In this document: piece by piece, positions 1 through 6,077 of the stretch
How positions within the stretch are numbered: position 1 is the first letter of the stretch
How the letters are laid out: each line of letters opens with the position of its first letter
Source: Paracoccaceae bacterium
GTDB lineage: Bacteria; Pseudomonadota; Alphaproteobacteria; Rhodobacterales; Rhodobacteraceae
DNA: 6,886 nt
Assembly (NCBI GenBank): GCA_007120685.1
Contig: SKNG01000412.1
Location: 1-6,886, forward strand
Direction of reading: 5' to 3'
The notes under the pieces: model-generated
Database searches by the model: none
Told to the model about the DNA's origin: nothing
What the model saw: only the letters and a program-made list of their open reading frames with translations
Program-made: the position numbers and the translations under genes

Positions 1-1616
1 CCGATACCGTGGCGATCATGGTCAACGGCCGCATCGCCCGCAGCGAGCCCGCCCAGACGCTGGCCGCCGACCGCGCGCTGCAACAGCGCCTGCTCGGTGT
101 CGGCCGCCACGCCCATGACGAGACGCCCGACGCCAGTGGCGGCCAGCGAAAGTCCGAGAGCAAGGGCAAGGGCAAGGGCGATGGCCACGGAAAGGACGGG
201 GCCGAGCCCGCCCCCCTGCCCCGGATCTGGCAGGCCAATCCGACCATCCCCAACCGCTGGTCGCAGCCTGTCCCCTATGCCACGCACGAGCGTCTTGCCC
301 GGGTTCAGACCTCGGCCCCCGCGCTTGCTCAGGCCGAGGTGCGCCCGCTTGCCCCGGTCGGTGCCGAGGTGGTGCTGGTGGCCGGCACGCTGGACACCAA
401 GGGCGAAGAACTGCGCCACATGCGCGACTTGATCCGCGCCGCCGGCCTGCCGGTGCGACTGGTCGATCTGTCCACCACGCAAGGCCACTCGGGCGCCGAC
501 ATCCCCGCCCATCAGATCGCCGCCTTCCATCCCCGCGGCGCCGCCGGCGTCTTCACCGGTGACCGGGGCGAGGCGGTGGCGGGCATGACGCTGGCCTTCG
601 CCCGCTGGATCGCGCGCCAGCAGGGGATCGCCGGGGTGCTCTCGGCTGGCGGCTCTGGCGGCACCGCCATCGTGGCGCCGGCCATGCGGACGCTGCCGGT
701 GGGGGTGCCAAAGCTGATCGTGTCAACCGTGGCCAGCGGCGAGGTGGGCAAATATGTCGGCCCTTCGGACATCGTGATGATGCATTCGGTGGCCGATGTG
801 CAGGGCCTGAACAGCGTGACGCGCACCGTGCTGGGCAATGCCGCCGCCGCCATGGCCGGTATGGTCCAGGCCCGCCGCGCCGCCCCGCCGGAAAGCGCCG
901 ACAAGCCCGCCGTGGTGTTGTCGATGTTCGGCGTGACCACCCCCGCCGTGACCCAGGTGCAGGCCCTTCTGGCCGAGGAATGGGACCCGCTGGTCTTCCA
1001 CATGACCGGGATCGGCGGCCAGTCGATGGAAAAGCTGATCGAGGGCGGGCAGGCGAAAGCCATCATCGACCTGACCACCACCGAACTGGCCGACCACCTG
1101 TTCGGCGGCGTCTTCCCCTGCACCGAGGATCGCCTTGGCGCCGTGATCCGCACCCGCATCCCCTATATCGGCTCGGTGGGCGCGCTGGACATGGTCAATT
1201 TCGGCCCGCCCGAGACGGTGCCGGACCGCTACAAGGACCGGCTGTTCTACCGCCACAACGCGCAAGTGACGCTGATGCGCACCACGGCGGAAGAGAATGC
1301 GCAGATGGGCCGCTGGCTGGGTGAGAAGCTGAACGCGATGGAAGGGCAGGTGCGCTTCTTCCTGCCCGAGGGCGGGGTTTCGGCGCTCGACGCCCCCGGC
1401 CAGCCCTTCGACGACCCCGCCGCGCGCCGCGCGCTGCTCGACACGCTGGAAGCAACCGTGCGCCAGACCGCCAGCCGCCAGGTGATCCGCCTGCCCCATA
1501 ACATCAACGACCCCGCCCTTGCCGGCGCCGTGGTCGCGGCCTTCCGTGCGCTGCACGGGGGCCGCCCGGCCCGCCGCAAGGCCCGCCAGACAGCCAGGAC
1601 CGGAAGCCAGGGATGA
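1..1616 (+). CDS. ABC transporter ATPase C-terminal tail fused to UPF0261/Tm-1-like ATP-binding domain (5' partial)
   Basis: The reading frame is open from the first complete codon (base 3), so the true start lies left of the window; the GTG at 9 is not a credible start. The first ~35 residues (VAIMVNGRIA, then LQQRLLGVGRH) look like the end of a branched-chain-amino-acid-type ABC ATPase, after the H-loop. A Lys/Gly/Asp-rich linker (bases 147-200) and a Pro-rich stretch with RWSQPVP follow. From about base 375 to the stop there is a complete UPF0261/Tm-1-like domain: GTLDTKGEE (384-410), a Gly-rich GGSGGT loop (648-665), then PVGVPKLIVSTVASG, YVGPSDIVMMHSV and GLN motifs, and FGVTTPAV in the second half. 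Tm-1-like proteins bind nucleotide; their reaction in bacteria is not established. The tail (ARRKARQTARTGSQG) is basic. The stop overlaps the next start (ATGA). The Tm-1 assignment is secure; the ABC part rests on a short C-terminal piece. Confidence 0.9.
   Translation, partial: DTVAIMVNGRIARSEPAQTLAADRALQQRLLGVGRHAHDETPDASGGQRKSESKGKGKGDGHGKDGAEPAPLPRIWQANPTIPNRWSQPVPYATHERLARVQTSAPALAQAEVRPLAPVGAEVVLVAGTLDTKGEELRHMRDLIRAAGLPVRLVDLSTTQGHSGADIPAHQIAAFHPRGAAGVFTGDRGEAVAGMTLAFARWIARQQGIAGVLSAGGSGGTAIVAPAMRTLPVGVPKLIVSTVASGEVGKYVGPSDIVMMHSVADVQGLNSVTRTVLGNAAAAMAGMVQARRAAPPESADKPAVVLSMFGVTTPAVTQVQALLAEEWDPLVFHMTGIGGQSMEKLIEGGQAKAIIDLTTTELADHLFGGVFPCTEDRLGAVIRTRIPYIGSVGALDMVNFGPPETVPDRYKDRLFYRHNAQVTLMRTTAEENAQMGRWLGEKLNAMEGQVRFFLPEGGVSALDAPGQPFDDPAARRALLDTLEATVRQTASRQVIRLPHNINDPALAGAVVAAFRALHGGRPARRKARQTARTGSQG
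147..200 (+). other. Low-complexity Lys/Gly interdomain linker
   Basis: This segment encodes RKSESKGKGKGDGHGKDG, an 18-residue charged, glycine-rich stretch between the ABC-type tail and the Tm-1-like part of the first protein. It contains three direct copies of the hexamer AAGGGC (162-179) followed by the related GATGGC, so it may have grown by slippage. No fold is expected, and it fits a flexible tether between two folded domains. Confidence 0.6.
1602..1606 (+). promoter_or_regulatory. Ribosome binding site for the TIM-barrel gene
   Basis: GGAAG lies six bases before the ATG at 1613, inside the end of the upstream coding region. With the ATGA overlap it supports this start and suggests translational coupling. 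Confidence 0.45.
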
Positions 1617-2455
1617 CCGACCGCAAGACCATACTCGACAGGTTCCGCGCCATGATCGCGCAGGGTGAGCCGATCATCGGCGGCGGCGCCGGGACCGGCC
1701 TTTCGGCGAAATGCGAAGAAGCCGGCGGGATCGACCTGATCGTGATTTACAACTCGGGCCGCTACCGCATGGCCGGGCGCGGGTCGCTGGCCGGGCTGAT
1801 GCCTTACGGCGATGCGAACGCGATTGTCGTCGAGATGGCGGCCGAGGTGCTGCCGGTAGTGAACCACACCCCCGTCCTGGCCGGGGTCTGCGCGACCGAC
1901 CCCTTCCGGCTGATGCCCATGTTTCTGGACGATCTGAAGCGTATCGGCTTCGCCGGCGTGCAGAACTTCCCCACCGTCGGCCTGATCGACGGCACCTTCC
2001 GCGCCAATCTGGAAGAAACCGGGATGGGCTTCGGGCTTGAGGTGGACATGATCCGCCTGGCTCACGCGCGCGACCTGCTGACCACACCCTATGTCTTCGG
2101 CCCCGATGACGCCGCCGAGATGGCAAGGGCGGGGGCCGATATCATCGTCTGTCATCTGGGCCTGACCACCGGCGGCAGCATCGGCGCCGAGACCGCGCTC
2201 ACGCTGGCCGACTGCCCGGCGCTGATCGATCAATGGGCCGAGGCCGCGCTGCGCGTGAACCGTGACGCCATCATCCTTGTCCATGGCGGGCCGGTGGCCA
2301 TGCCCGAGGACGCCGACTTCATCCTGAAGAACACCGCCACCTGCCACGGCTTCTACGGCGCCTCGTCGATGGAACGCCTGCCGGCCGAGGTGGCGCTAAC
2401 CGAACAGACCCGCGCGTTCAAGCGCATCACGGGCAAACATCTCGCGGGCCGCTAG
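1613..2455 (+). CDS. Phosphoenolpyruvate hydrolase family TIM-barrel protein (PF09370 type)
   Basis: A complete 280-residue protein of the family annotated as phosphoenolpyruvate hydrolase or TIM-barrel signal-transduction protein. Visible family motifs: IIGGGAGTGLSAKCEE (residues 21-36), YNSGRYRMAGRGSLAG (46-61) followed by MPYGDAN, AGVCATDP (90-97), GVQNFPTVGLIDG (115-127), HLGLTTGGSIGA (181-192), HGGP (224-227) and GFYGASSMERLP (246-257). These Gly-rich loops and conserved polar residues fit an active site at the C-terminal ends of barrel strands. There is no signal peptide or membrane segment, so it should be cytoplasmic. The family name does not settle the reaction, and its substrate here is unknown. 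In plant Tm-1 the same barrel is fused behind the UPF0261 domain encoded just upstream, and the four-base overlap of the two genes suggests the products act together. Family assignment is firm; catalytic role is not. Confidence 0.93.
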   Translation: MTDRKTILDRFRAMIAQGEPIIGGGAGTGLSAKCEEAGGIDLIVIYNSGRYRMAGRGSLAGLMPYGDANAIVVEMAAEVLPVVNHTPVLAGVCATDPFRLMPMFLDDLKRIGFAGVQNFPTVGLIDGTFRANLEETGMGFGLEVDMIRLAHARDLLTTPYVFGPDDAAEMARAGADIIVCHLGLTTGGSIGAETALTLADCPALIDQWAEAALRVNRDAIILVHGGPVAMPEDADFILKNTATCHGFYGASSMERLPAEVALTEQTRAFKRITGKHLAGR

Positions 2456-2460
2456 GGAGA
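2454..2460 (+). promoter_or_regulatory. Ribosome binding site for the flotillin gene
   Basis: AGGGAGA begins inside the TAG stop of the upstream gene and ends eight bases before the ATG at 2469. It is one of the better Shine-Dalgarno matches in the window. It fixes the start, which places the hydrophobic N-terminal segment at the expected position. Confidence 0.65.
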
Positions 2461-2468
2461 CCAGAACC

Positions 2469-5198
2469 ATGACCGGACAACTCATCGGGGAACTGATCCT
2501 TTGGCTGATCGTGGCGGTGGTGGTCATCGCCATCCTCTACTGGATCATGCAATGGCTCTACCGCCGTTCGACCAAGGAAATCGCCTTCGTCCGCACGGGC
2601 TTCCTGGGCGAAAAGGTGGTGATCGATGGCGGCGCCTTCGTCTGGCCGATCATCCACGACATCACACCAGTCAACATGAACGTCCTGCCGCTGCGGATCA
2701 CCCGTGGCCAGTCCGAGGCGCTGATCACCAAGGACCGGATGCGCGTCGATGTGGATGCCGAATTCTATGTCCGCGTCCGGCCAGAGAAGCGCTCGGTGGC
2801 GATGGCGGCCTCGACCCTTGGTCGGCGCACCTTGGAGCCTGAGCAGTTGCACACGCTGCTGTCGGGCAAGTTCGAAAGCGCCCTGCGGGCCGTGGCGGCC
2901 GAAATGGACATGGGCGGCATGCACGAAAGCCGGGCCGACTATGTCGCGCGGGTTCGCGACAGGGCGCAGGAGGATCTGGAGAAGAACGGGCTGGAACTGG
3001 AATCGGTCGCGATCCTGGATATCGACCAGACCAGCCTCGAATACTTCAACCCCTCCAACCGCTTCGACGCCGAGGGCCTGACCGCGCTGATCAAGGACAT
3101 CGAGGCCCGGCGCAAGCTGCGCAACGATATCGAACAGGAAACCACGGTCCAGATCCGCAGCCGCAATCTGGAGGCCGAAAAGCAGGTGCTGGACATCGAG
3201 CGCGAGTCCGAATCCGCGCGGCTGGAGCAGGAGCGCGAGATCGAGTTCCGCCGCGCCCAGCAGCGCGCCGAACTGGCCCGCGAACGCGCCACCCGCGACA
3301 CCGAGGCCGAGACCGCCCAGATCTCGGCCCGCGAGGTGATCGAGAAATCGCGCATCCTGAACGAAAGGGCAATTTCCGAGGAGCGCATCGCCTCGGAACG
3401 CGAGATCCGCGCGCGCGAGATCGCGCGGCAGAAAGCCGTCGAGGCCGAGGAAATCGCCGCGCGCGAGGAGATCGAGAAGGCCCGCATCCTGCAGGAACGC
3501 GCCGTGCGCGAAGCCCGCATCGAGAACGAGCGCGCCACGCAGGAACGCGAGATCGCCCGTCAGCAGGCGATCGACGCCGCCGAAATCGCCGCGCGCGAGG
3601 AGGTCGAGCGTGCGCGCATCTCACAGGAGAAAGTGGTCACCGAGGCCCGGATCGCCAAGGACCGCGAGACCCAGGCCGCCGAAATCGAGCGCCAGCGCGC
3701 GATCAGTCAGGCCGAGATTGCCGCGCATGAAGAAACCGAAAAGCGCCGCATGGCCGAGACGCTGCTGCTGAACCAGACCCGGATTTCGGGCGAGGAAAAG
3801 GTCCGCATGCAGGAAATCGCCCGCCAGCAGACCTGGGAAGAGGCCGAGATCACGGCGCGCGAGGCCGTCGAACGCGCCCGCATCCAGCAGGCCGCCGAGG
3901 TCAACGAGGCCCGGATCGCCGAGGACCGGCGCATCCGCGAGCTGGAAATCGCCCGCCAGCAGGCCGTCGAGGCCGCCGAAATTGCCGCCGGTCAGGCTGT
4001 CGAGGCGGCGCGCATCGCCCGCGAGAAGGCGCTGGCGGTCGAGCGGATCGAAGCCGACAGCACCACCCGGGCCGAGGAGATCGCCCGCAATCAGGCCATC
4101 GACGAGGCCCGCGTTGCGGCGGACGAGGCTGTCGAGGCCGCGCGCATTGCCCAGCGGCTGGAGCTGGACGCCAAGCGCATCGCCGCCGAGCAGGCCACCC
4201 GCGAGCGCGAGATCGCCCGCCAGCGCGATCTGGACGCCGCCGAGCAGGCCCGGATCGTCAAGGTGGCGGCCGAGCGCGCCAAGGCCGTCGCCGCCGAGGG
4301 CAGCGTTAAACAGGCCGAAATCGCCGCGCAGAAGGAGGTCGAAACCGCCGATGTGGTCCGCGAGCAAGCGCTGGAAGCCGCGCGGATGGAACGCCGGCGG
4401 GTCATCGAGCAGCTTGAGATTGCCCGCGTGCAGGCGCTGCGCGAGGCCGAGATCGAAAGCCGCGAGGATATCGAGCGCTCGCGCATCGCCTCCGAGCGCG
4501 CGCTGGACGAGATCCGCATCGACCACGAGACCGTCCGCCGCAAGCTGGAGGTAGAGCGCGAGCACGCCGTCGAGACGGCGAGCATGGAGAAGGCGATTTC
4601 GCTGGCGCAGAAATCGCTGGAAGAATCCGCCGCCCGCGCCGAGGCCGACGCCGCCCGCGCCAAGGCCGCGCAGGCGGAGGAGAAGGTCAAGACCGTCCGC
4701 GAGACCGAGGCAGCCGAGCGCAAGCGCAGCGTCGATGTGACCCTGGCCGAAAAGGCCGCGCAGGAAGCCCGGCACATGTCCGAGGCCGCCAAGCTGCGCG
4801 CCACGGTCGAGGCCGAGGCCGCAAGGCTGATCAACGAGGCCGAGAACATCCTGACCGACGAAGCGCGCCATTCGCTGTTCAAGCGCAAGATGCTGGAGCA
4901 TGTCGAGGGGATCGTTTCGGCCAGCGTCAAGCCCCTGGAGAAGATCAACGACATCCGCATCGTGCAGCTTGATGGCGCGGGCAGCGGCGGCGCGGGCCAT
5001 GAGGGCAGCCCCACCGATGAGGTGATCAACTCTGCCCTGCGCTACCGCGTGCAGGCGCCGCTGATCGACGGCTTGCTGTCCGACATCGGGATTGAGGGCG
5101 GGACGCTTTCAAAGCAGGCCGGCCTGATCCGCGAGGCCAGCGACATGCAGCGCATTGCCGATGCGCTGAAGAAGCAGGCGCCGAAAGGGGACAAGTAG
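2469..5198 (+). CDS. Giant flotillin/YqiK-like SPFH-domain membrane protein with extended hendecad coiled coil
   Basis: A complete 909-residue protein. Residues ~8-30 form one strongly hydrophobic helix, followed by YRRSTK, so the positive-inside rule puts the rest in the cytoplasm. An SPFH/Band 7 domain spans ~35-200, with flotillin/YqiK-like motifs: RTGFLGEKVVIDGGAFVWP (42-60), TPVNMNVLPL (66-75) and FNPSNRFDAEGL (193-204). Residues ~205-785 are a highly charged coiled coil rich in Glu, Arg, Ala and Ile. From about 251 to 704 it keeps an 11-residue period, with seven EIAR-type units spaced exactly 44 residues apart from residue 317 to 581. The C-terminal part (~786-909: RLINEAENILTDEARHSLFK, then KINDIRIVQLDG) matches the flotillin C-terminal domain. 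Flotillins oligomerise and scaffold membrane microdomains. E. coli YqiK is about 550 residues, so the rod here is greatly enlarged. The usual NfeD/YqiJ partner is absent from the adjacent positions. Family is firm; the partner complex is unknown. Confidence 0.93.
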   Translation: MTGQLIGELILWLIVAVVVIAILYWIMQWLYRRSTKEIAFVRTGFLGEKVVIDGGAFVWPIIHDITPVNMNVLPLRITRGQSEALITKDRMRVDVDAEFYVRVRPEKRSVAMAASTLGRRTLEPEQLHTLLSGKFESALRAVAAEMDMGGMHESRADYVARVRDRAQEDLEKNGLELESVAILDIDQTSLEYFNPSNRFDAEGLTALIKDIEARRKLRNDIEQETTVQIRSRNLEAEKQVLDIERESESARLEQEREIEFRRAQQRAELARERATRDTEAETAQISAREVIEKSRILNERAISEERIASEREIRAREIARQKAVEAEEIAAREEIEKARILQERAVREARIENERATQEREIARQQAIDAAEIAAREEVERARISQEKVVTEARIAKDRETQAAEIERQRAISQAEIAAHEETEKRRMAETLLLNQTRISGEEKVRMQEIARQQTWEEAEITAREAVERARIQQAAEVNEARIAEDRRIRELEIARQQAVEAAEIAAGQAVEAARIAREKALAVERIEADSTTRAEEIARNQAIDEARVAADEAVEAARIAQRLELDAKRIAAEQATREREIARQRDLDAAEQARIVKVAAERAKAVAAEGSVKQAEIAAQKEVETADVVREQALEAARMERRRVIEQLEIARVQALREAEIESREDIERSRIASERALDEIRIDHETVRRKLEVEREHAVETASMEKAISLAQKSLEESAARAEADAARAKAAQAEEKVKTVRETEAAERKRSVDVTLAEKAAQEARHMSEAAKLRATVEAEAARLINEAENILTDEARHSLFKRKMLEHVEGIVSASVKPLEKINDIRIVQLDGAGSGGAGHEGSPTDEVINSALRYRVQAPLIDGLLSDIGIEGGTLSKQAGLIREASDMQRIADALKKQAPKGDK
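3219..4580 (+). repeat. Hendecad (11-residue) coiled-coil repeat region within the flotillin
   Basis: Residues 251-704 divide into consecutive 11-residue units, mostly of the form [E/R]-I-A-x-x-x-x-x-x-x-A. There are 31 units from 251 to 591, a three-residue insertion at 592-594, and ten more from 595 to 704. The isoleucine (or Val/Leu/Met) at position 2 and small residues near positions 3 and 11 form the hydrophobic stripe, while the rest is Glu/Arg/Gln. An 11-residue period with three turns per unit suits a straight or slightly right-handed coiled coil rather than a classical heptad one. The pattern is seen directly; the geometry is inferred. Confidence 0.85.
3417..4208 (+). repeat. Six tandem 132-bp (44-residue) repeat units in the flotillin rod
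   Basis: Units start at residues 317, 361, 405, 449, 493 and 537, each opening with EIARQ or a close variant (EIERQ, EIARN) and then AEIAAREE-like and RARI-like hendecads. A seventh opening, EIARQR, is at residue 581 and a degenerate earlier one is near residue 273. Each unit is four hendecads, so the unit length keeps coiled-coil register. Copies have clearly diverged from one another, which suggests old internal duplication rather than recent expansion. Confidence 0.85.
5183..5190 (+). promoter_or_regulatory. Ribosome binding site for the first SRPBCC gene
   Basis: GAAAGGGG lies nine bases before the ATG at 5200, within the last codons of the flotillin gene. The flotillin TAG stop (5196-5198) is one base from this start, so coupled re-initiation is likely. 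Confidence 0.45.
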
Positions 5199-5199
5199 G

Positions 5200-5637
5200 A
5201 TGGCGCGGGTCTATATCAGTTCGGTGATCGACGCGCCGGTGGCCAAGGTCTGGGAAAGGGTGCGGGATTTCAACGCCCTGCCCCGCTGGCACCCGGCGAT
5301 CCGCGACTCGCGCATCGAGAACGGCGAGCCCTCGGACCGCGTGGGCTGCGTGCGCGACTTTCACCTGCAGAACGGCGACCGCATCCGCGAAAAGCTGCTG
5401 GGACTGTCGGATTACGACTATTTCTGCACCTATTCGATCCTCGAATCCCCGATGCCGCTGACCGGCTACATCGCCACCCTGCGCCTGACCCCGGTCACGG
5501 ATGGCAACAGCACCTTTGCCGAATGGACCGCCGAATTCGACTGTGCGCCCGAAGAGGAAGCCGGGCTGGTCGACGGCATCGGCAGCAATGTCTTTCAGGC
5601 CGGGTTCAACGCGCTGAAGCGGCAGGTGGTGCGCTGA
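5200..5637 (+). CDS. SRPBCC (START-like, polyketide cyclase/MxaD-type) small-molecule-binding protein, copy 1
   Basis: A complete 145-residue protein with the length and pattern of a single SRPBCC/Polyketide_cyc2 domain. The N-terminal strand and helix VIDAPVAKVWERVRDF (residues 9-24) is the classic family opening. Then come WHPAIRDS (30-37), PSDRVGCVRDFHL (44-56), LRLTPVTDG (94-102), FAEWTAEFD (106-114) and a C-terminal helix from ~118. This fold makes a deep hydrophobic pocket closed by the C-terminal helix, used for ligand binding, transfer or catalysis. No signal peptide or membrane segment is present. About half its residues match the next gene product when aligned by eye, so the two are a tandem duplicate pair. 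The ligand is unknown. The adjacent molybdenum hydroxylase gene suggests a substrate-handling role, as CO dehydrogenase clusters also encode an SRPBCC protein (CoxG), though this one is not CoxG-like in motif. Confidence 0.92.
   Translation: MARVYISSVIDAPVAKVWERVRDFNALPRWHPAIRDSRIENGEPSDRVGCVRDFHLQNGDRIREKLLGLSDYDYFCTYSILESPMPLTGYIATLRLTPVTDGNSTFAEWTAEFDCAPEEEAGLVDGIGSNVFQAGFNALKRQVVR
5624..5629 (+). promoter_or_regulatory. Weak ribosome binding site for the second SRPBCC gene
   Basis: AGGTGG lies seven bases before the ATG at 5637. It is an imperfect match, and the TGATG overlap probably contributes to initiation through coupling. Confidence 0.35.
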
Positions 5638-6077
5638 TGGTCAAGGTGGTCACATCGACGGTCATAGACGCGCCGGTGGAAACCGTCTGGGACGTGCTGC
5701 GGAATTTCAACGGCCATGACAGCTGGCATCCGATCGTGGCGGACAGTCATGTCGAGCGTGGCCTGCCCTCGGACAAGATCGGCTGCGTGCGCAATTTCCA
5801 TCTTCAGGACGGCGCGAACCTGCGGGAATTGCTGCTGACGCTCTCGGATGCCGACATGGCCTTCAGCTACTGCCTGCTCGATACGCCGGTGCCGCTGCTG
5901 AACTACGTCGCGCATGTGCGGCTGGCCCCGGTGACCGATGGCGACCGGACCTTCTGGCACTGGGAAAGCCGCTTCGACACGCCCCCGGGGCGCGAGCAGG
6001 AATTGCACGACATGGTGGCCAGCAAAGTCTATCAGGGCGGGTTCGACGCGATCCGCGCACATCTGGGGGTGGCGTGA
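5637..6077 (+). CDS. SRPBCC (START-like) small-molecule-binding protein, copy 2
   Basis: A 146-residue protein, start chosen at the ATG overlapping the upstream TGA by one base (TGATG). The frame is open further upstream to 5523, but that extension is Arg-rich, out of family and lies within the previous gene, whereas the ATG gives MVKVVTSTVIDAPVETVW, aligned from its first residue with the previous paralogue. Shared family blocks: VIDAP (9-13), SWHPIVADS (29-37), PSDKIGCVRNFHLQDG (44-59), RLAPVTDG (95-102), FWHWESRFD (106-114) and a C-terminal helix from about residue 118. About 70 of 145 positions agree with copy 1 by manual alignment. It lacks the two other Cys positions of copy 1 (76 and 114) but keeps Cys50. 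Differences cluster at pocket-lining aromatic positions (for example DYDYFCTYS versus DADMAFSYC), which may mean different ligands or a heterodimer. The family is secure and the ligand unknown. Confidence 0.92.
   Translation: MVKVVTSTVIDAPVETVWDVLRNFNGHDSWHPIVADSHVERGLPSDKIGCVRNFHLQDGANLRELLLTLSDADMAFSYCLLDTPVPLLNYVAHVRLAPVTDGDRTFWHWESRFDTPPGREQELHDMVASKVYQGGFDAIRAHLGVA
6065..6069 (+). promoter_or_regulatory. Possible ribosome binding site for the FAD subunit gene
   Basis: A GGGGG run lies seven bases before the ATG at 6077. It is weak as a Shine-Dalgarno match but well spaced for 6077. The spacing to the GTG at 6074 is shorter, which favours the ATG. Confidence 0.3.

Noticed and set aside
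9..20. GTG at 9 or ATG at 18 as the start of the first gene
   Set aside because: The codons before 9 (Asp-Thr) and after it continue the conserved ABC ATPase tail, and the frame stays open to the window edge, so the gene begins further left.
723..2347. Minus-strand open frames (277 and 366 codons) opposite the Tm-1-like and TIM-barrel genes
   Set aside because: Products are His/Gly/Arg-rich without family motifs, and the + strand carries clearly conserved proteins across the same bases.
2456..2468. Promoter or intrinsic terminator between the TIM-barrel and flotillin genes
   Set aside because: Thirteen bases hold only a ribosome binding site, with no hairpin plus T-run and no room for -35/-10 elements outside coding sequence.
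3417..4208. CRISPR array or non-coding tandem repeat
   Set aside because: The 132-bp units are diverged, lack spacers and keep one coding frame; the periodicity is that of a coiled-coil protein.
3621..5000. Long minus-strand open frame of 459 codons opposite the flotillin rod
   Set aside because: It mirrors the repetitive Glu/Arg/Ala/Ile codons of the coiled coil and gives a Leu/Gly/Asp-rich product with no recognisable fold. High GC and the repeat structure explain the lack of stops.
2469..5198. Myosin-like, plectin-like or TolA-like identity for the coiled-coil protein
   Set aside because: Such matches would come only from the charged repeat. The SPFH motifs at the N-terminus and the flotillin-type C-terminal domain identify it specifically.
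5523..5636. Upstream in-frame extension of the second SRPBCC gene (38 extra residues)
   Set aside because: The extension is Arg-rich, lies wholly inside the first SRPBCC gene and has no counterpart in the paralogue, which aligns from the ATG at 5637.
6074..6076. GTG at 6074 as the start of the FAD subunit
   Set aside because: It would add one residue. The ATG at 6077 is better spaced from the G-rich site and repeats the TGATG arrangement of the previous junction, though GTG cannot be fully excluded.
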